Notes: generated by a model from the sequence alone, not told the origin. DNA of 64,000 nucleotides from Metellina segmentata (GCA_947359465.1 OX375880.1:19978714-20042713); one strand, 5' to 3'; positions 9,540 through 20,985 are shown, numbered from the stretch's first letter. Translations and numbers: made by a program.

Positions 9540-10040
9540 CCAGTCCTTTATACACTACCCTACAATAATGGACCGGACAGCAAGATGTGATGGTATAAGG
9601 GAAAGAATACATGCTGTAAAAGGGGGTTGGTCCCCACGTGCTGCAATCACACTAACCACCCTTCTGGATATAATTTCAACAAGGTTTTGAGATACAGGTA
9701 TGGTTGTATGTGTATATTCCTGCTGCAAGAATGTCGCCAGCTCAGCTGTAGATATCGGGCGCTGTTCTCTGGTCCGTAAGCGTCGCTCTAACGCGTCCCA
9801 CTAATGTCCTGGAGCGTTGTCGTCCTTGAAGTAATATTCGTACATTTCATAAAATTGCCAGAGCGTAGGATGAACCTGATTGTCCAAAATGCTCACGTAT
9901 GCGTCGGTGTTCAGTTTACCAGGAACAACATGCAAATGTCCCAGGCCGTACCAAGAAAAACACCTACAAATAAGTAGTCTGACTTCATAAAAATCCGCTG
10001 GTGTCGGATCCCTTATTGTAGAGCAGTGTATGTTCTAACT
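9540..10040 (-). pseudogene. Tc1-like transposase relic 1
   Basis: The same sequence family as 13826-14440 and 39825-40080. In minus orientation it carries a diverged Tc1 C-terminal half, including the stretch equivalent to VWGCFSWYG followed by the proline/histidine block and ISTAELATFLQQE-like residues. A short inverted piece (9553-9580, CCCTACAATAATGGACC) is the same element in plus orientation. Frameshifted and not functional. Confidence 0.8.
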
Positions 10041-10211
10041 TTTCTGGATGAAAAAGCGATTTATCTTATTCTCACTTATCCATTGTAAAAAGAAATCAAA
10101 CGGTATAGTATAGAGAATTGCCGAAGAAAAACGGAACTGTTGTAACTTCGGTCGCAAGAGTGCCAGAATAGGAACTGGAGGGTTGTTTCCATTTCAAAAC
10201 TCCATTCAACC

Positions 10212-10400
10212 AGACCTTCTCGAACGAGGTTGCACGTTAAATCTCTCGTAACCTCCAATGTCCTCACAATGGCGTGTTGTGGATGTTTGGAGAGTGGAAA
10301 ACCAGTCAGGTGTTCACCCTCGTCATCTGACAAAGTCATCTGACGAGTTGTCCTCGTATCTCCATCGGTTGACTTAATGTGGCATCAGTGCAACATTGTT
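10212..10400 (+). mobile_element. SINE family B body fragment, sense
   Basis: TTGCACGTTAAATCTCTCG through CAATGTCCTCACAATGG to CATCAGTGCAACATTG, with a local duplication of TCATCTGAC. Confidence 0.75.
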
Positions 10401-10649
10401 TAAAGTATATACGTAAAAATATGCTTCTCCAATTCGATCAAAATTAGTTGTATACTCTCATTCCCCACACTTTTGACGAAGTAATACCAATAATTCGATG
10501 AATTTGAAGTTTTATTTTAAATTATCAACCCTATTTGAGGCATACACGGATATAACCATACTGACATCTGCAGGAACCCAACTCAATCTATACCTATTTT
10601 ATACTTTCTTGACAATTAGGACGCTTTCTAGGAATATTTCAGCCAGTTA

Positions 10650-10695
10650 ATTGGGGCCGAGGTAGCCCGGTCGGAAGAGCAACGGATTAGCAAAA
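10650..10695 (+). mobile_element. SINE family B head fragment
   Basis: GGGCCGAGGTAGCCCGGTCG followed by GAAGAGCAACGGATTAGCAA only. Confidence 0.65.
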
Positions 10696-10805
10696 GAGTG
10701 GCCATGAATTGCAGAATCAGCCATCCAATTCAATTTTTAACACAGCAGTCACGTGACTGCTAGTAGATATGTTGATCACATGTTTTGAAGCTCCTATCGT
10801 CTATG

Positions 10806-10857
10806 GTAAAGGTCACGGTTGCCCTGTCGGAAGAGTAACAAATTAGCAACCGAAGGG
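10806..10857 (+). mobile_element. SINE family B head fragment
   Basis: GGTCACGGTTGCCCTGTCGG then AGAGTAACAAATTAGCAACC. Broken at the point where the next antisense SINE tail begins. Confidence 0.7.
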
Positions 10858-11166
10858 TGCGGTAAGGTAAGGTAAGGTAAGGTAATTTTAAATAACGTCG
10901 TACTAGAGCTACACAACGGGCAATTCACGACGGTCCGGAATCAATCCCCAAAGTGAAAGATGCGAGGACAACACCACGCAATTTTGACTCACGGTCGAAT
11001 GACGAGGCAACACCTGAGCTGGTACCCCACTCTCCAAACTTCTATACCAACTCAGAGTGAGAATTTTAGGCCACGACAGATTTAATGTGCACCAGCGGCC
11101 TCTACAACATACGCTTACAAATGCCCATGCACTGACCCGGATTCGAACCAGGAACCTTCCGATCTA
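10858..11166 (-). mobile_element. SINE family A, antisense
   Basis: Begins in a five-fold GGTAA tail and runs through the body to GGATTCGAACCAGGAACC. The outermost head (A box) is replaced by the tail of the next copy. Confidence 0.9.
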
Positions 11167-11260
11167 GGTAATTTTTGGTAATTTTCAGTTAGTCGTACTA
11201 GAGTAACACAACGGGCTATTGTCGACGGTCCAGGATGATTTCGTCCCTTAAGGGAAAGGT
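11167..11260 (-). mobile_element. SINE 3'-end unit in a concatemer
   Basis: GGTAATTTTTGGTAATTTTC tail plus roughly 65 bp of body, cut off at CCCTTAAGGGAAAG where another tail begins. Confidence 0.85.
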
Positions 11261-11583
11261 AATGGTAATTTTAGTTAACGTCGTACTAGAGCAACACAAC
11301 TGGCTATTGACGACTGTCCGGGATCAGTCCTTTAAGGGAAGGATCCGAGGACAACACCTCGTAATTTTGAACCACGGTCAGATGACGAAGCAACACCTGA
11401 GCTGGCACCCTACTCTCCAAACTTCCACACCAACTCAGCGGGAGGACTTTCGGCCACGACAGATTTAAGGTGCACCAGCCTCCTCTACACCATACGCTTA
11501 CAAACATCCATGCACTGACCCGGATTCGAACCAGGACATTCCGATCTAGAGGTTAACAACTTAACCACCAGACCGGTAGGTCG
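11261..11583 (-). mobile_element. SINE family A, full length, antisense
   Basis: GTAATGGTAATTTTAG tail, full body, B and A boxes (GGATTCGAACCAGG, CTTAACCACCAGACCGG). Third consecutive unit in the same orientation. Confidence 0.93.
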
Positions 11584-11589
11584 GCGACC

Positions 11590-11838
11590 TAATCTAACCA
11601 AAAGACGTCGTGTAGAAAGGAAGCTGATGCACGTTAAATCTGTCATGGTCTCAAATGGCCTCGCGTTGGCGTGAGAAGGAAGTTTGTAAAGTGGTGTGCC
11701 AGTTGAGGTTGACCTCGTCATTTGACCGTGGTTCAAAATTACGTGTTCTCCCCGAATCTTTCCCTTCGGGGGATTTCCCCGGACCATCATCAAAAGTCCG
11801 TTGTGTTGCTCTAGTATGACGTTAATTAAACACTTACC
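11590..11838 (+). mobile_element. SINE family B, 5'-truncated, sense
   Basis: AACCAAAAGACGTCGTGTAG then full body to TATGACGTTAATTAA and an ACTTACCAACC tail. Confidence 0.85.
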
Positions 11839-11849
11839 AACCATTAAGT

Positions 11850-12580
11850 TATTAATTCATTAGATATGTGTATAATTCGGTGTTAAAACAATAGCACACT
11901 CCTGGGAGAACTTGTGACCCTCAATGTTAAAAAATGGACACGAACAGAATTTTTTATATTTAGCTGATCAAAGGTTTGACTGTGTTTCCTAACAAATGCT
12001 ACAAACGTAATTAATGTATAGCAATTAACGAAAGAAATTCCTATTCCCAAAGGAAGAGTAATTAGCATAATTGCACTTTACAATCCAACTCTTAGTAATT
12101 AGCGATTTTAAACTGAATGCAACTTAATTGATACAAGCATAAGTGTGACATTTCCAAACAGTATGTCGTGTCAAGCAAAAATAACAAAACTATTATACGA
12201 AATTCTTCGACCTATCTGCTCCAATTAGTCTTTCAATTCAAGAAAATTAGAAGCCCCCAAAATGGATTAACCAAATAAATTTTGACAGCTATCGTACAAT
12301 CGTTGTCGTTATCTTCAAATTTGAATAATACTTTTGACACCCAATACATTAATTCCGTTACGATAATGCAGGTACGGAATTCAAAATTCAAATAGAATAT
12401 GCAATGATTCCATCTTTATTAAATAAACTAGGGGTTGTATATAAATTGTAAGATGGTAGCTTTCCAAAACGACCTGCTAGAAAGTTTACCGACGATTAAA
12501 AATACTAATTTAATTCAAAATGTTTTTATTTAGTTATTGGAAATATACGACACACAACAACCAGACCTATTCATTTTTAG
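11850..12580. other. unassigned AT-rich sequence
   Basis: No gene, repeat family or conserved frame recognised. Confidence 0.4.
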
Positions 12581-12581
12581 T

Positions 12582-12700
12582 TTAACCCCTCCAAGTGGTT
12601 AAATCGAGATATCTCGTACAAGATCTGGTCAATTTTTGCGGATGGTGATAATTCTGGTCAATCAAGATCTGGTAGGTTCAGCGGAATACCTGATCTAGGG
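12582..12700 (+). mobile_element. TTAA MITE family P, truncated copy
   Basis: TTTAACCCCTCCAAGTGG start followed by CGAGATATCTCG and two AAGATCTGGT motifs. The right end is lost next to a SINE. Confidence 0.7.
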
Positions 12701-12834
12701 TAATTGGTAATTTTTTAGTTAACGTCGTACAAGAGAAACACAACGGGCTACTGGCGACGGTTCGGGATCAGTCCCTTAGGTGAAAGAATCGAGGACAACA
12801 CCTCGTAATTTTGAACCACGGTCAGATGACACCC
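12701..12834 (-). mobile_element. SINE, 5'-truncated, antisense
   Basis: GGTAATTGGTAATTTTTTAG tail and body to CCACGGTCAGATGAC. Flanks CCTGATCTAGGG and CCCGGTCTAGGG look like an imperfect target-site duplication. Confidence 0.85.
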
Positions 12835-12900
12835 GGTCTAGGGAAAACTGCCCTAATACTCCAAGATTCAAATATATAAAACATTATCCCTTTGCATAGA

Positions 12901-13163
12901 TTGGTAATTTTTAATTAACCTCGTACTAGAGTAACTCAACGGGCTATTGATGACGGTCCGGGTAATTTGGTAATTTTTAAATAGCGTCGTACTAGAGCAA
13001 CACAGCGGGCGATTGATGACGGTCCGGGTAATTTGGTAATTTTAGTTAACGTCATACTAGGGCAACACAACGGGCCATTGACGACAGTCCGGGATCAATA
13101 CCTTAAGGGAAAGATTCGAGGACAACACCTCGTAATTTTGAACCACGGTCAGATGACGAACCG
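12901..13163 (-). mobile_element. three-unit SINE 3'-end concatemer with one target-site duplication
   Basis: Three SINE 3' ends lie in the same orientation (about 12901-12963, 12964-13027, 13028-13163). The first two both break at GACGGTCCGGG and run straight into a new TAATTTGGTAATTTT tail. TTTGCATAGA at 12891-12900 and 13164-13173 flanks the whole set, so it behaves as a single insertion. Confidence 0.9.
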
Positions 13164-13310
13164 TTTGCATAGAACTAGAGACAGTTCAGGAACAGGTTGT
13201 TTCATCAGAGTAAACCATCAAGAGGTCAAATAGATTTGATAGATTAACCTAGAATTGTCCACTTTCTGCCTTCATTGGAATGAAAAGGTCTCTAAATACT
13301 ACTGACTGGT

Positions 13311-13825
13311 TGGTATTTGAATAACGTCCGACAGGACAAAACAACAAGCTATTGCAGACAGCCCAGGATTCATCCCGGTAATTAAATTTTTTTTTAAATT
13401 TAACGTCGTACTAGAGCAACAGAACGGGCTATGGTCGACGGTAAGGAATCCATTACATTGGGGAAAGATCCGAGGACACCACACATAATTTTGAACCACG
13501 GTAATGGTAATGGTAATTTTAGTTAACGTCGTACTAGAGCAACACAACGGGCTATTGACGACGGTCCGGAATCTGTCCCTTAAGGGAAAGATTCGAGGAC
13601 AACACCTCGTAATTTTGAACCACGGTCAGATGACGAAGCAACACCTGAGCTGGCACCCCACTCTCCAAACTTCCACGTCAACCCAACGTGAGGACTTTCG
13701 GCCACGACAGATTGAAGGTGCACCAACCGCCTCTACACCATACGTTTACAAACATCCATGCCCGGACCCGAATTCGAACCAGGAAGCTTCCGATCTAGAG
13801 GCTGACGCCTTAACCACCAGACCAT
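13311..13825 (-). mobile_element. SINE concatemer ending in a full family A copy
   Basis: Two truncated 3' ends (13311-13376, 13377-13501) are followed by a full-length antisense family A copy (13502-13825) whose tail is repeated GTAATG. No clear outer duplication seen. Confidence 0.85.
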
Positions 13826-14883
13826 GTGCGTTGCACTTACTCTAGCAACCCTTCTGGGCATACTTCCAACAAGGTTTTGATACACAGTTATAGTTATTTC
13901 TGTCCATTCCTGCATCAAGAATGTCGACAGCTCAGCTGTAGATTTCGGACGTAGTTCCCTGGTCAATGAGCATCTCTCTAACTCGTTCCGCAAATGTTCT
14001 ATGGGCCTTAGGTCGGGACTCAAAGCAGGGCAGGGAAGACGTTTTATATCCATATCTCGATACCACTGCTTGACAGAGGCTGCAACATTACGGAGCGTTG
14101 TCGTCTTGGAAGTTCATTCGTCCATTCCATAAAATACTCTAACGCGTCCCAGAACTGTTCTATGGTTTAGGTCGGGACTCTGAGCAGGTCAGGAAAGACG
14201 TTTTACATCCGTATATAGATACCACTGCTTGACAGAAGCTGCAACATGACACGGAGCGTTTTCGTTCTGGAAGTAACATTCGTCCATTCCATAAAATTGC
14301 CAGAGCGTAGTTAGGACCTGACGGTCCAAAATGCTCATGTTGGTTTCGGCGTTCAAATGACCAGGAACGACATTAAAAGGTACCAGGCCATACCAAGAAA
14401 AACACCCCCAAACTAGTATGCAAGTTCTATTCAAATCCGCGCCGACCAACCGGTATAGTGGTTAAGGTGTTAGCCTCTAGATCGGAAGGTTCCTGGTTCG
14501 AATCCGGGTCGGGGCATGTATGTTTGTAAACGTATGGTGTAGAGCTGGTGCACCATAAATCTGTCGTGGTCGAAAGTTATCACGTTGGGTTGGCGTGGAA
14601 GTTTGGAGAGTGGGTGCCAGCACAGGTGTTGCTTCGTCATCTGACCGTGGTTCAAAATTACGAGGTGTTGTCGTCAGATCTTTCCTTTAAGGGACTGATC
14701 CCGGACCGTCGTCAATAGCCCGTTGTGTTGCTCTAGTACGACGTTAACTTAAATTACCATTACCATTACCTATTCAAATCCGCTGGCGTCATTATTGTAG
14801 GGTAGTGTATATTGTGGCTTGGCGCAGCATATTGCCAAATATAGGCATTGCACCGTAGAATACCAAATACCACCACGACCACC
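13826..14883 (-). pseudogene. Tc1-like transposase relic 2, split by a SINE
   Basis: Minus-strand translation gives [20 protein letters not shown] and [19 protein letters not shown]. The position of the second catalytic D reads E (ENAP where DNAP is usual). Closer to 13826 it gives RLPCPALSPDLRPIEHL, which includes the block with the final E of DD34E. A block of about 157 bp is duplicated in tandem (roughly 13990-14147 and 14148-14305). A full SINE (14441-14770) interrupts it, and Tc1-like sequence resumes at 14771 with CCGCTGGCGTC and ATTATTGTAGGGTAGTGTA. Clearly dead. Confidence 0.88.
14441..14770 (+). mobile_element. SINE family A, full length, inserted in the Tc1 relic
   Basis: GCCGACCAACCGGTATAGTG head, perfect B box, body and ATTACC tail. 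Flanked by CTATTCAAATCCGC at 14427-14440 and 14770-14783, a 13-14 bp target-site duplication within Tc1 sequence. The Tc1 element is therefore older than this SINE. Confidence 0.96.
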
Positions 14884-15255
14884 TTGTTTCGGTCTGATTT
14901 AAAAGACATTCGCTTGAATAAAAGTTCTTGAAATGCAAAATGCCCTCCCTTTCCCAAAAGAAGTGTAACATCTAACTTAACTAGTCCCCTCGGGCTACAA
15001 TCCGAGCTAGTCTGGTCACTGCCACCGCACACAACATGTCCCGCACCGAGGGAAAGGCGTTGGCCACTGCACACCTCCAGTGGGCGTAGTGGCCGGCCGA
15101 TTGAGAGGTTGCCCAACGCCTCGCTCGCGCCCCTGGGAGATCACGTAACAGTGGCACACACGATACCCGCACGAGGGTTGGGCCTTCCGTGCCTCCATTC
15201 TAACGTGACAGTGAGTGATGGTTGGACAAGGCTTCTGGGGTACCTGTTGCAGCGT
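14884..15255. other. GC-rich unassigned block
   Basis: Markedly GC-richer than its surroundings, with overlapping open frames on both strands (for example 15016-15288 minus, 15109-15351 plus). None shows a domain. It could be an exon or retroelement remnant; I cannot decide. Confidence 0.35.
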
Positions 15256-15590
15256 TGGGCTTTGTTCTCGACAGGCAGGATTACGCATGTTCTTCTGTGT
15301 GGTACATCCATTGGGGCAGGTCTCGTTTCACAACGATGCTTTTGCACTTAAGGTGTCTAATATGTGGATTTACTATTCGTTTGGTGTATATAAAAACATC
15401 TTTAGTTTAGAGGCTCACCCTGGTAAAAAAATATCCTAAATCTGGTATGTTCTTCAGGGTGACACATCCATTGGAGCCAGTCTCTTTTCAGAGATATGTA
15501 CTTTAGTGTCAATTATGTCGGTTTATTCTTCTTTTGGTGTGAACACAATTTTAGTTTAGAAGCTCACCCTGGTAGAGAATATCACGAACC

Positions 15591-16470
15591 TTGTATTGTG
15601 ATGGTATGATCCCCAGTGTGGTACTTCCATTGGAGCAGTTCTCGTTCCATAACGATGGATTTGCATTTCTGGTGCCTATTATGGGGATTTACTCTTATTT
15701 GGGTGTGAGAACTTCCATAGTTTATGTACTCAGACTGGTAGAAAAATTCCAAAACCCTTGTATTGTAATTGTATGTTCTTCAGAGTGGTACATCCATTGG
15801 AGCAGGTCTCGTTTCACAACGATGCTTTTGGACTTAAGGTGTCTAATATGTGGATTTACTATTTTTTTGGTGTGAAAACAACTTTAGTTTAGAAGCTCAC
15901 CCTGGTAGAGAATATCACGAACCTTGTATTGTGATGGTATGATCCCCAGTGTGGTACTTCCATTGGAGCAGTTCTCGTTCCATAACGATGGATTTGCATT
16001 TCTGGTGTCTATTATGGGGATTTACTCTTATTTGGGTGTGAGAACTTCCATAGTTTATGTACTCAGACTGGTAGAAAAATTCCAAAACCCTTGTATTGTA
16101 ATTGTATGTTCTTCAGAGTGGTACATCCATTGGAGCAGGTCTCGTTTCACAACGATGCTTTTGGACTTAAGGTGTCTAATATGTGGATTTACTATTTTTT
16201 TGGTGTGAAAACAACTTTAGTTTAGAAGCTCACCCTGGTAGAGAATATCACGAACCTTGTATTGTGATGGTATGATCCCCAGTGTGGTACTTCCATTGGA
16301 GCAGTTCTCGTTCCATAACGATGGATTTGCATTTCTGGTGTCTATTATGGGGATTTACTCTTATTTGGGTGTGAGAACTTCCATAGTTTATGTACTCAGA
16401 CTGGTAGAAAAATTCCAAAACCCTTGTATTGTAATTGTATGTTTTTCAAGGTGGTACATCCATTAGAGCA
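15591..16470 (+). repeat. 333-bp higher-order (dimeric) repeat
   Basis: A dimer of the monomer repeats with an exact 333-bp period (starts 15591, 15924, 16257). Only scattered differences are visible, for example GTGCCTATTATGG versus GTGTCTATTATGG, whereas neighbouring monomers are well diverged. This is the signature of recent amplification. Confidence 0.93.
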
Positions 16471-17325
16471 GTTCTCGTTCATAACGATTTGTTTGCATTT
16501 TTGGTGTCTATTATATCAATTTGTATTTTTGTGTGAAAACATCTTTAGTTTAGAAGCTCACCATGGTAGAAAAAATTCCAAAACCTTTAATTGAATGGTA
16601 TGTTTTTCAGGATAGTACATCTATGGGAGCAGTTCTCGTTCCATAACAATGTATTTGCATTTCATGTGTCTACTATGGGGATTTACTATTCTTTTAGTGT
16701 GGAAAAACATTTTTAGTTTAAATGCTCAGCCTGGTAGAAAAATACAAAATCCTTGTATTGTAATTGTATGTTTAAACGATATGATACATCACTATTGGAG
16801 CAGGTCTCGTTTCATGACGATGTATTTGCATTTCTGGTGTTCTATTATGTGGATTTAATCTTCTTTTGGAGTGAAAACATCTTTAGTTTAGAGGCTCACA
16901 CAGGTAGAAAAAATCCAAATACCTTGTATTGTGATTGTATGTTCTTCAGGATGGTACATCCAATGGATAAAGCCTCTTTTCACGACTATGTGCTTTATGT
17001 CTATTACGTCGGTTTACTATTATCTTTAGATGTGAAAACATCTTGTGCTTAGAGGTTGAACCGGGTAGAGAAAATAAAGAGCCTTGTAGTGCGATTGTAT
17101 GATCTCCAGTATGGTACATCAACTGGAGCAAGTCTGCCATCCTTTTGTTGTTACAGCCTCTGTAGGTACAAAATTCAAGAACTGAATGTTGTGCTTGTAT
17201 GATCTACTAAGATACTTGTTACTGCGTTGGTCTTTGGAGAGATGTGCTCTCGAGTAGCAGAATTACGTATGTTCTTCTGTGTGGTACATCCATTGGAGCA
17301 GGTGGTCTGATTTCACGATATTGGA

Positions 17326-17425
17326 CAGGTTCATTCCTCCCTGTTTATTTCCCTCTCCTCTGTCAGTAAAACTTTCATTGTGTGCGAGTCTATTTCTTGA
17401 TATTATATGTCTTGTGTCGACGCAA
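17326..17425 (-). repeat. R2 fragment inside the satellite
   Basis: CTCTCCTCTGTCAGTAAAAC and CGACGCAACATGACCATAAA match the antisense R2 repeat also seen at 38155-38310. It interrupts the satellite spacing between monomers near 17283 and 17594. Confidence 0.55.
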
Positions 17426-18644
17426 CATGACCATAAAACATCAATATACCACCAATCTTTCACAATAATATAATTCTACTTTAGTCAGCTTTCAACGGCG
17501 GTTTATTATCCGCTTGTTGTGAAAACATTTTAAGATCATCTCGTTAGAGAAATATCAAAACTGAATGTTGTACTTGTATTTATTTTGTGTTGTACATCCA
17601 TTGTAGCAAGTCTTTTTTCCACAACGATTTATTTGTATGTTAGTGGTCACAAAAGGACAGTTTTCAACTCGAAGATAAACTACTTGAAGAGCTAAGTCTG
17701 CTTCTATACTGTTGGTGTGAAAGTATCTTAACTGCTCATAGTGGTATATAAATATAAAAAACTGGATGTTGTGCTTGTATGATCTTCAGTGTGGTTCATC
17801 CATTTGGAGCAAGTCTGTTTTTACAATAAGGTACTTGTACTTTAGTGTCTATAATGTCAGCCTAATGCCGGACATTTTGTGCAAAAACCTCTATAGGAGG
17901 CTTACCCAAAGGATAAAAACCTACTATTGTGTATTTATGTTCTTCAGTGTGGTTCATCCACTGGAGCAAGTCTTGTTTCACAACAGTGAGCTCATATTTT
18001 AGTGTTTATTGTGTCAGTTTACTGTTCTGTTAGTTAGGAAACATCTTTAGGATTATGCCTGGAGAAGAGGAATCATAAAATGGGAATTGTGCTTGTATGT
18101 TCTCCAGTGTGGTAGATCCATTGGAGAAGTTTGTTTTCACAATAAAGTATTTTTACTTTGGTGTCTATAATATCGGCTTAATGCCGGTCATTTTGTGTTA
18201 AAACCTCTTAAGGAGGCTCAACCTAGGAGGAAAAACCTACTATTGTGCATGTATGTTCTTCAGTGTGGTACATCCATTGGAGTATGACTTGTTTCGCAAC
18301 AATGAGCTCATATTTTAGTGTCAATAATTTCAGCTTATTGACGTTCTGGTTAGAAAACCTCTTTAGGACACTGCCTGGAGAACAGGAATCGAAAAAAGAG
18401 TGTTGCGCTTGTTTGCACTCCAGTGTGGTACATCCATTGGAGCAAGTTTTGTTTCACAACAATGAGCTCGTATTTAAGTGTCTGTTATGTCAGTTTACTA
18501 TCCTTCTGGTTAGGAAACATCTCTAGCTCTCTGCCCAGAGAATATAATCAAAAACTGGGTACTGTGCTCTTGTATGCTCTCCAGTGTGGTACATCCATCG
18601 GTGGAAACTTTCATGGGTACAGCTACTATAGGTGTGTAGTCATC

Positions 18645-19865
18645 ATGGACTCTAGGTTTTCTAGTGATCTTTCCCATAAGGTTTAGTGTCTTTGGTGAAC
18701 ACTTAGGTCTCGCTCCCATAAGCGACTTTTTTCTGCTTCTATCCCACTAGTGTTCCCAATCACACCTTTTATCCCCTATTCAGGACATGTTTTCAATTGA
18801 AGTGTAGCCTGTCTTGTGTTTGGAACCAAATATGACTTATGGACCATATATGACCCTTAAGTCATAGAACCGCAAAAAAAAAAAAAACATTGGTGAAGCA
18901 AGTCTACTTTTACAATTAGGTATTTGTACTTACGTGTCTATTATGTGCACATTCAGTATCGTGTGTTTGTACATTCATAATTATTTACTATCCTCTTGAT
19001 GTGAAATGTAGATATCCTGTCGGTTTACTATCCATTGATTAAAAGCATCTTTTAGCTTGTTCTGGCTTTTAAAATTAAAAAATTGAAATACCATATACTA
19101 TTCAATTGTGCTGTGAAAGCATCTTCTTCTAAGCTTTCTCTCTCCATTCAAAAAGAGGCATTTTTCGATCAAGCGTCCATGAAAAATTCAAATAAATTTA
19201 AAACGCAAATAGATTCTTTTCCAAAAAAAAAAAATCTTCTCAAAAAATAAGACGTCTTTTTCCCTTTTTCCTGTAAATACCCTTACTACAGCGGAAAGCT
19301 TTTACTTCCACTTTGCTCAAGTCCAATGTACGCTGCGTCGAAGTATTTTTGAAGGGAATAAATATCGCATTTAAGAAGTGGAAAAGATGTTTTTTGAAAC
19401 CTTTGGTGTGGGAATAAATGCAAAATAAAAACAAATTAATGTGAAAAGAAGGGAATACATTTCCGATTCGGTATTCATCGAAGCTTCCCAAGTACGAAAT
19501 CTGGCAACATCGGTCGCTTTTTCGCATGACAGGTTCATTTTCAAAAGCATATTTGAAACGGAGCGTAAAAAAGGCACGATGGCTGTACTTTCGGTTCTGG
19601 AGGGATTCCTTGCAGAATGTATTCAAAAGACAACAATGAAATGGTTTTGGAAGATGGAAAAGCGATTTAAATTATGATTTCATACTCTCGAGAATGCTTT
19701 TAGTTTTGCATTTTCTTGAAGGATGTGAAACGTATTGCGAAAGAAACTACTGGTGGATCTAAATTAAGTTTCAGATGTCGAAGTCAAATGTTTTGACGTT
19801 TTGAGAGCAGAATTTATGAAATACGTTTGCGAGTGAATAGATAAATTGCAATGTCTCACTTATGC
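18645..19865. other. unassigned sequence
   Basis: AT-rich. A 128-codon minus frame at 19240-19626 has no recognisable domain and overlaps plus frames; not called as a gene. Confidence 0.4.
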
Positions 19866-19869
19866 TAAA

Positions 19870-20465
19870 ATTATTTTTTCATAAAATAGTTGATACTGTG
19901 GTTGGTCGTTTTGGGTTTCATGGCTCAAGGGCTGTATTTGGTCAAGCTGCACCAAACATAAGACAAAGTCAAGTATCCAACGAGGGGAAAGGCAAAAAGT
20001 AAAATATCAGTGGAGGACAAACCACACTTAGTTCGTTGGTAATTATGGGGTGCACGTTTAATCTGCCATGGCCTCAAATGTCCTCACGTTGGCGTGGTGT
20101 GGTGATTTGGAGAGTGGGGTGACAGCTCGGGCATTGACCTCGTCATTATTTTTTCATGAAATAGTTGGTATTGCGGTTGGTCGTTTTGGGTCTTATTGCG
20201 CAAGGGCTGTATTTGGCCAAGCTCCACCAAACCCAATACAGTCAAGTATCCAACGAGGGGAAAAGATAAAAGATCAGGGGAGGACAGACCACACTGAGTT
20301 CGTTGGTTGTTATGGGTTGCACGTTAAATCTGTCATGGCCTCAAATGTCCCGTTGGCGTGGTGTGGAAGTTTGGAGAGTTGGGTGCCAGCTCAGGCAATG
20401 ACCTCGTCATCTGACCGTGTTTCAAAATTTCGTGGTGTTGCTCCACTCTAGGATCTTTCCTTGAG
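19870..20465 (+). repeat. 275-bp tandem duplication of an R2-SINE composite
   Basis: ATTATTTTTTCAT begins each unit at 19870 and 20145. Both contain an R2-like part (GGCTGTATTTGG, CAAGTATCCAACGAGGGGAA) followed directly by SINE body (TGCACGTTTAATCTG, AATGTCC, CGTTGGCGTGGTGTGG). The second unit continues further into the SINE body, ending near AGGATCTTTCC. Confidence 0.85.
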
Positions 20466-20985
20466 ACGTTACTTAATTATCATTGCCCTGCACAGAAAGC
20501 AGTCTCCAGATTTAGAGAGTTTACCCTGTCGTAGATATTTCATTTCTTATGCCCGACATCACGGATACCTCTCCTATCTGTATGACCCTACCGATACTAA
20601 GCTAACGCAGACAAGGCACTTGGTGTGGTTGGAGCACGCAAGCTCTATCTCCATCCTCCAACATGATGGTGATATCATGATGGAAAAGAAAGTCTCTTCT
20701 AAAGAGCACCATAACATCATCGGACAAAGACCAGCTAACTTCAAGTTACATACATAAGAGCAAACAGTATTTTCAAAAATAGAAATTTTCATTGTTTAGA
20801 AATAGTTTAACTAAAGAAATATATGGCAGTGGAATAGATTTACCTTGACTGTCATCTATCATGGTAACAGTGGCCAGTGCTGACCATACATTACACTGCT
20901 TCGGGGTGTCATCGAAAGACAGTCATGGTGATCCGATAGATATTTTGAACAGTTTTCGCAGGAAAGACATCATGGAACTGATCTA
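20466..20985. other. unassigned sequence
   Basis: A 98-codon frame at 20461-20757 has no recognisable domain. Nothing else seen. Confidence 0.35.

Larger units (their letters stand above)
15260..18640 (+). repeat. satellite array, ~160-168-bp monomers, about 20 units
   Basis: Each monomer carries a variant of GTACATCCATTGGAGCAG. I find these near 15302, 15465, 15625, 15788, 15953, 16121, 16285, 16454, 16615, 16783, 16953, 17114, 17283, 17594, 17793, 17950, 18110, 18267, 18428 and 18588. Spacing is about 160-168 bp except for two interrupted intervals. The stretch AAGCTCACCCTGGTAGA also recurs. Open frames of 60-100 codons in the array follow the repeat period and are not treated as genes. 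A left-edge segment (ATTACGCATGTTCTTCTGTG) reappears at about 17262. Confidence 0.95.

Noticed and set aside
15591..16466. Repeated 94-codon frames starting MYCDGMIPSVV
   Set aside because: They recur with the 333-bp satellite period and end at the same place in each unit; no domain, and satellite explains them.
19240..19626. 128-codon minus frame
   Set aside because: No domain, AT-rich composition, and an overlapping plus frame of similar quality.
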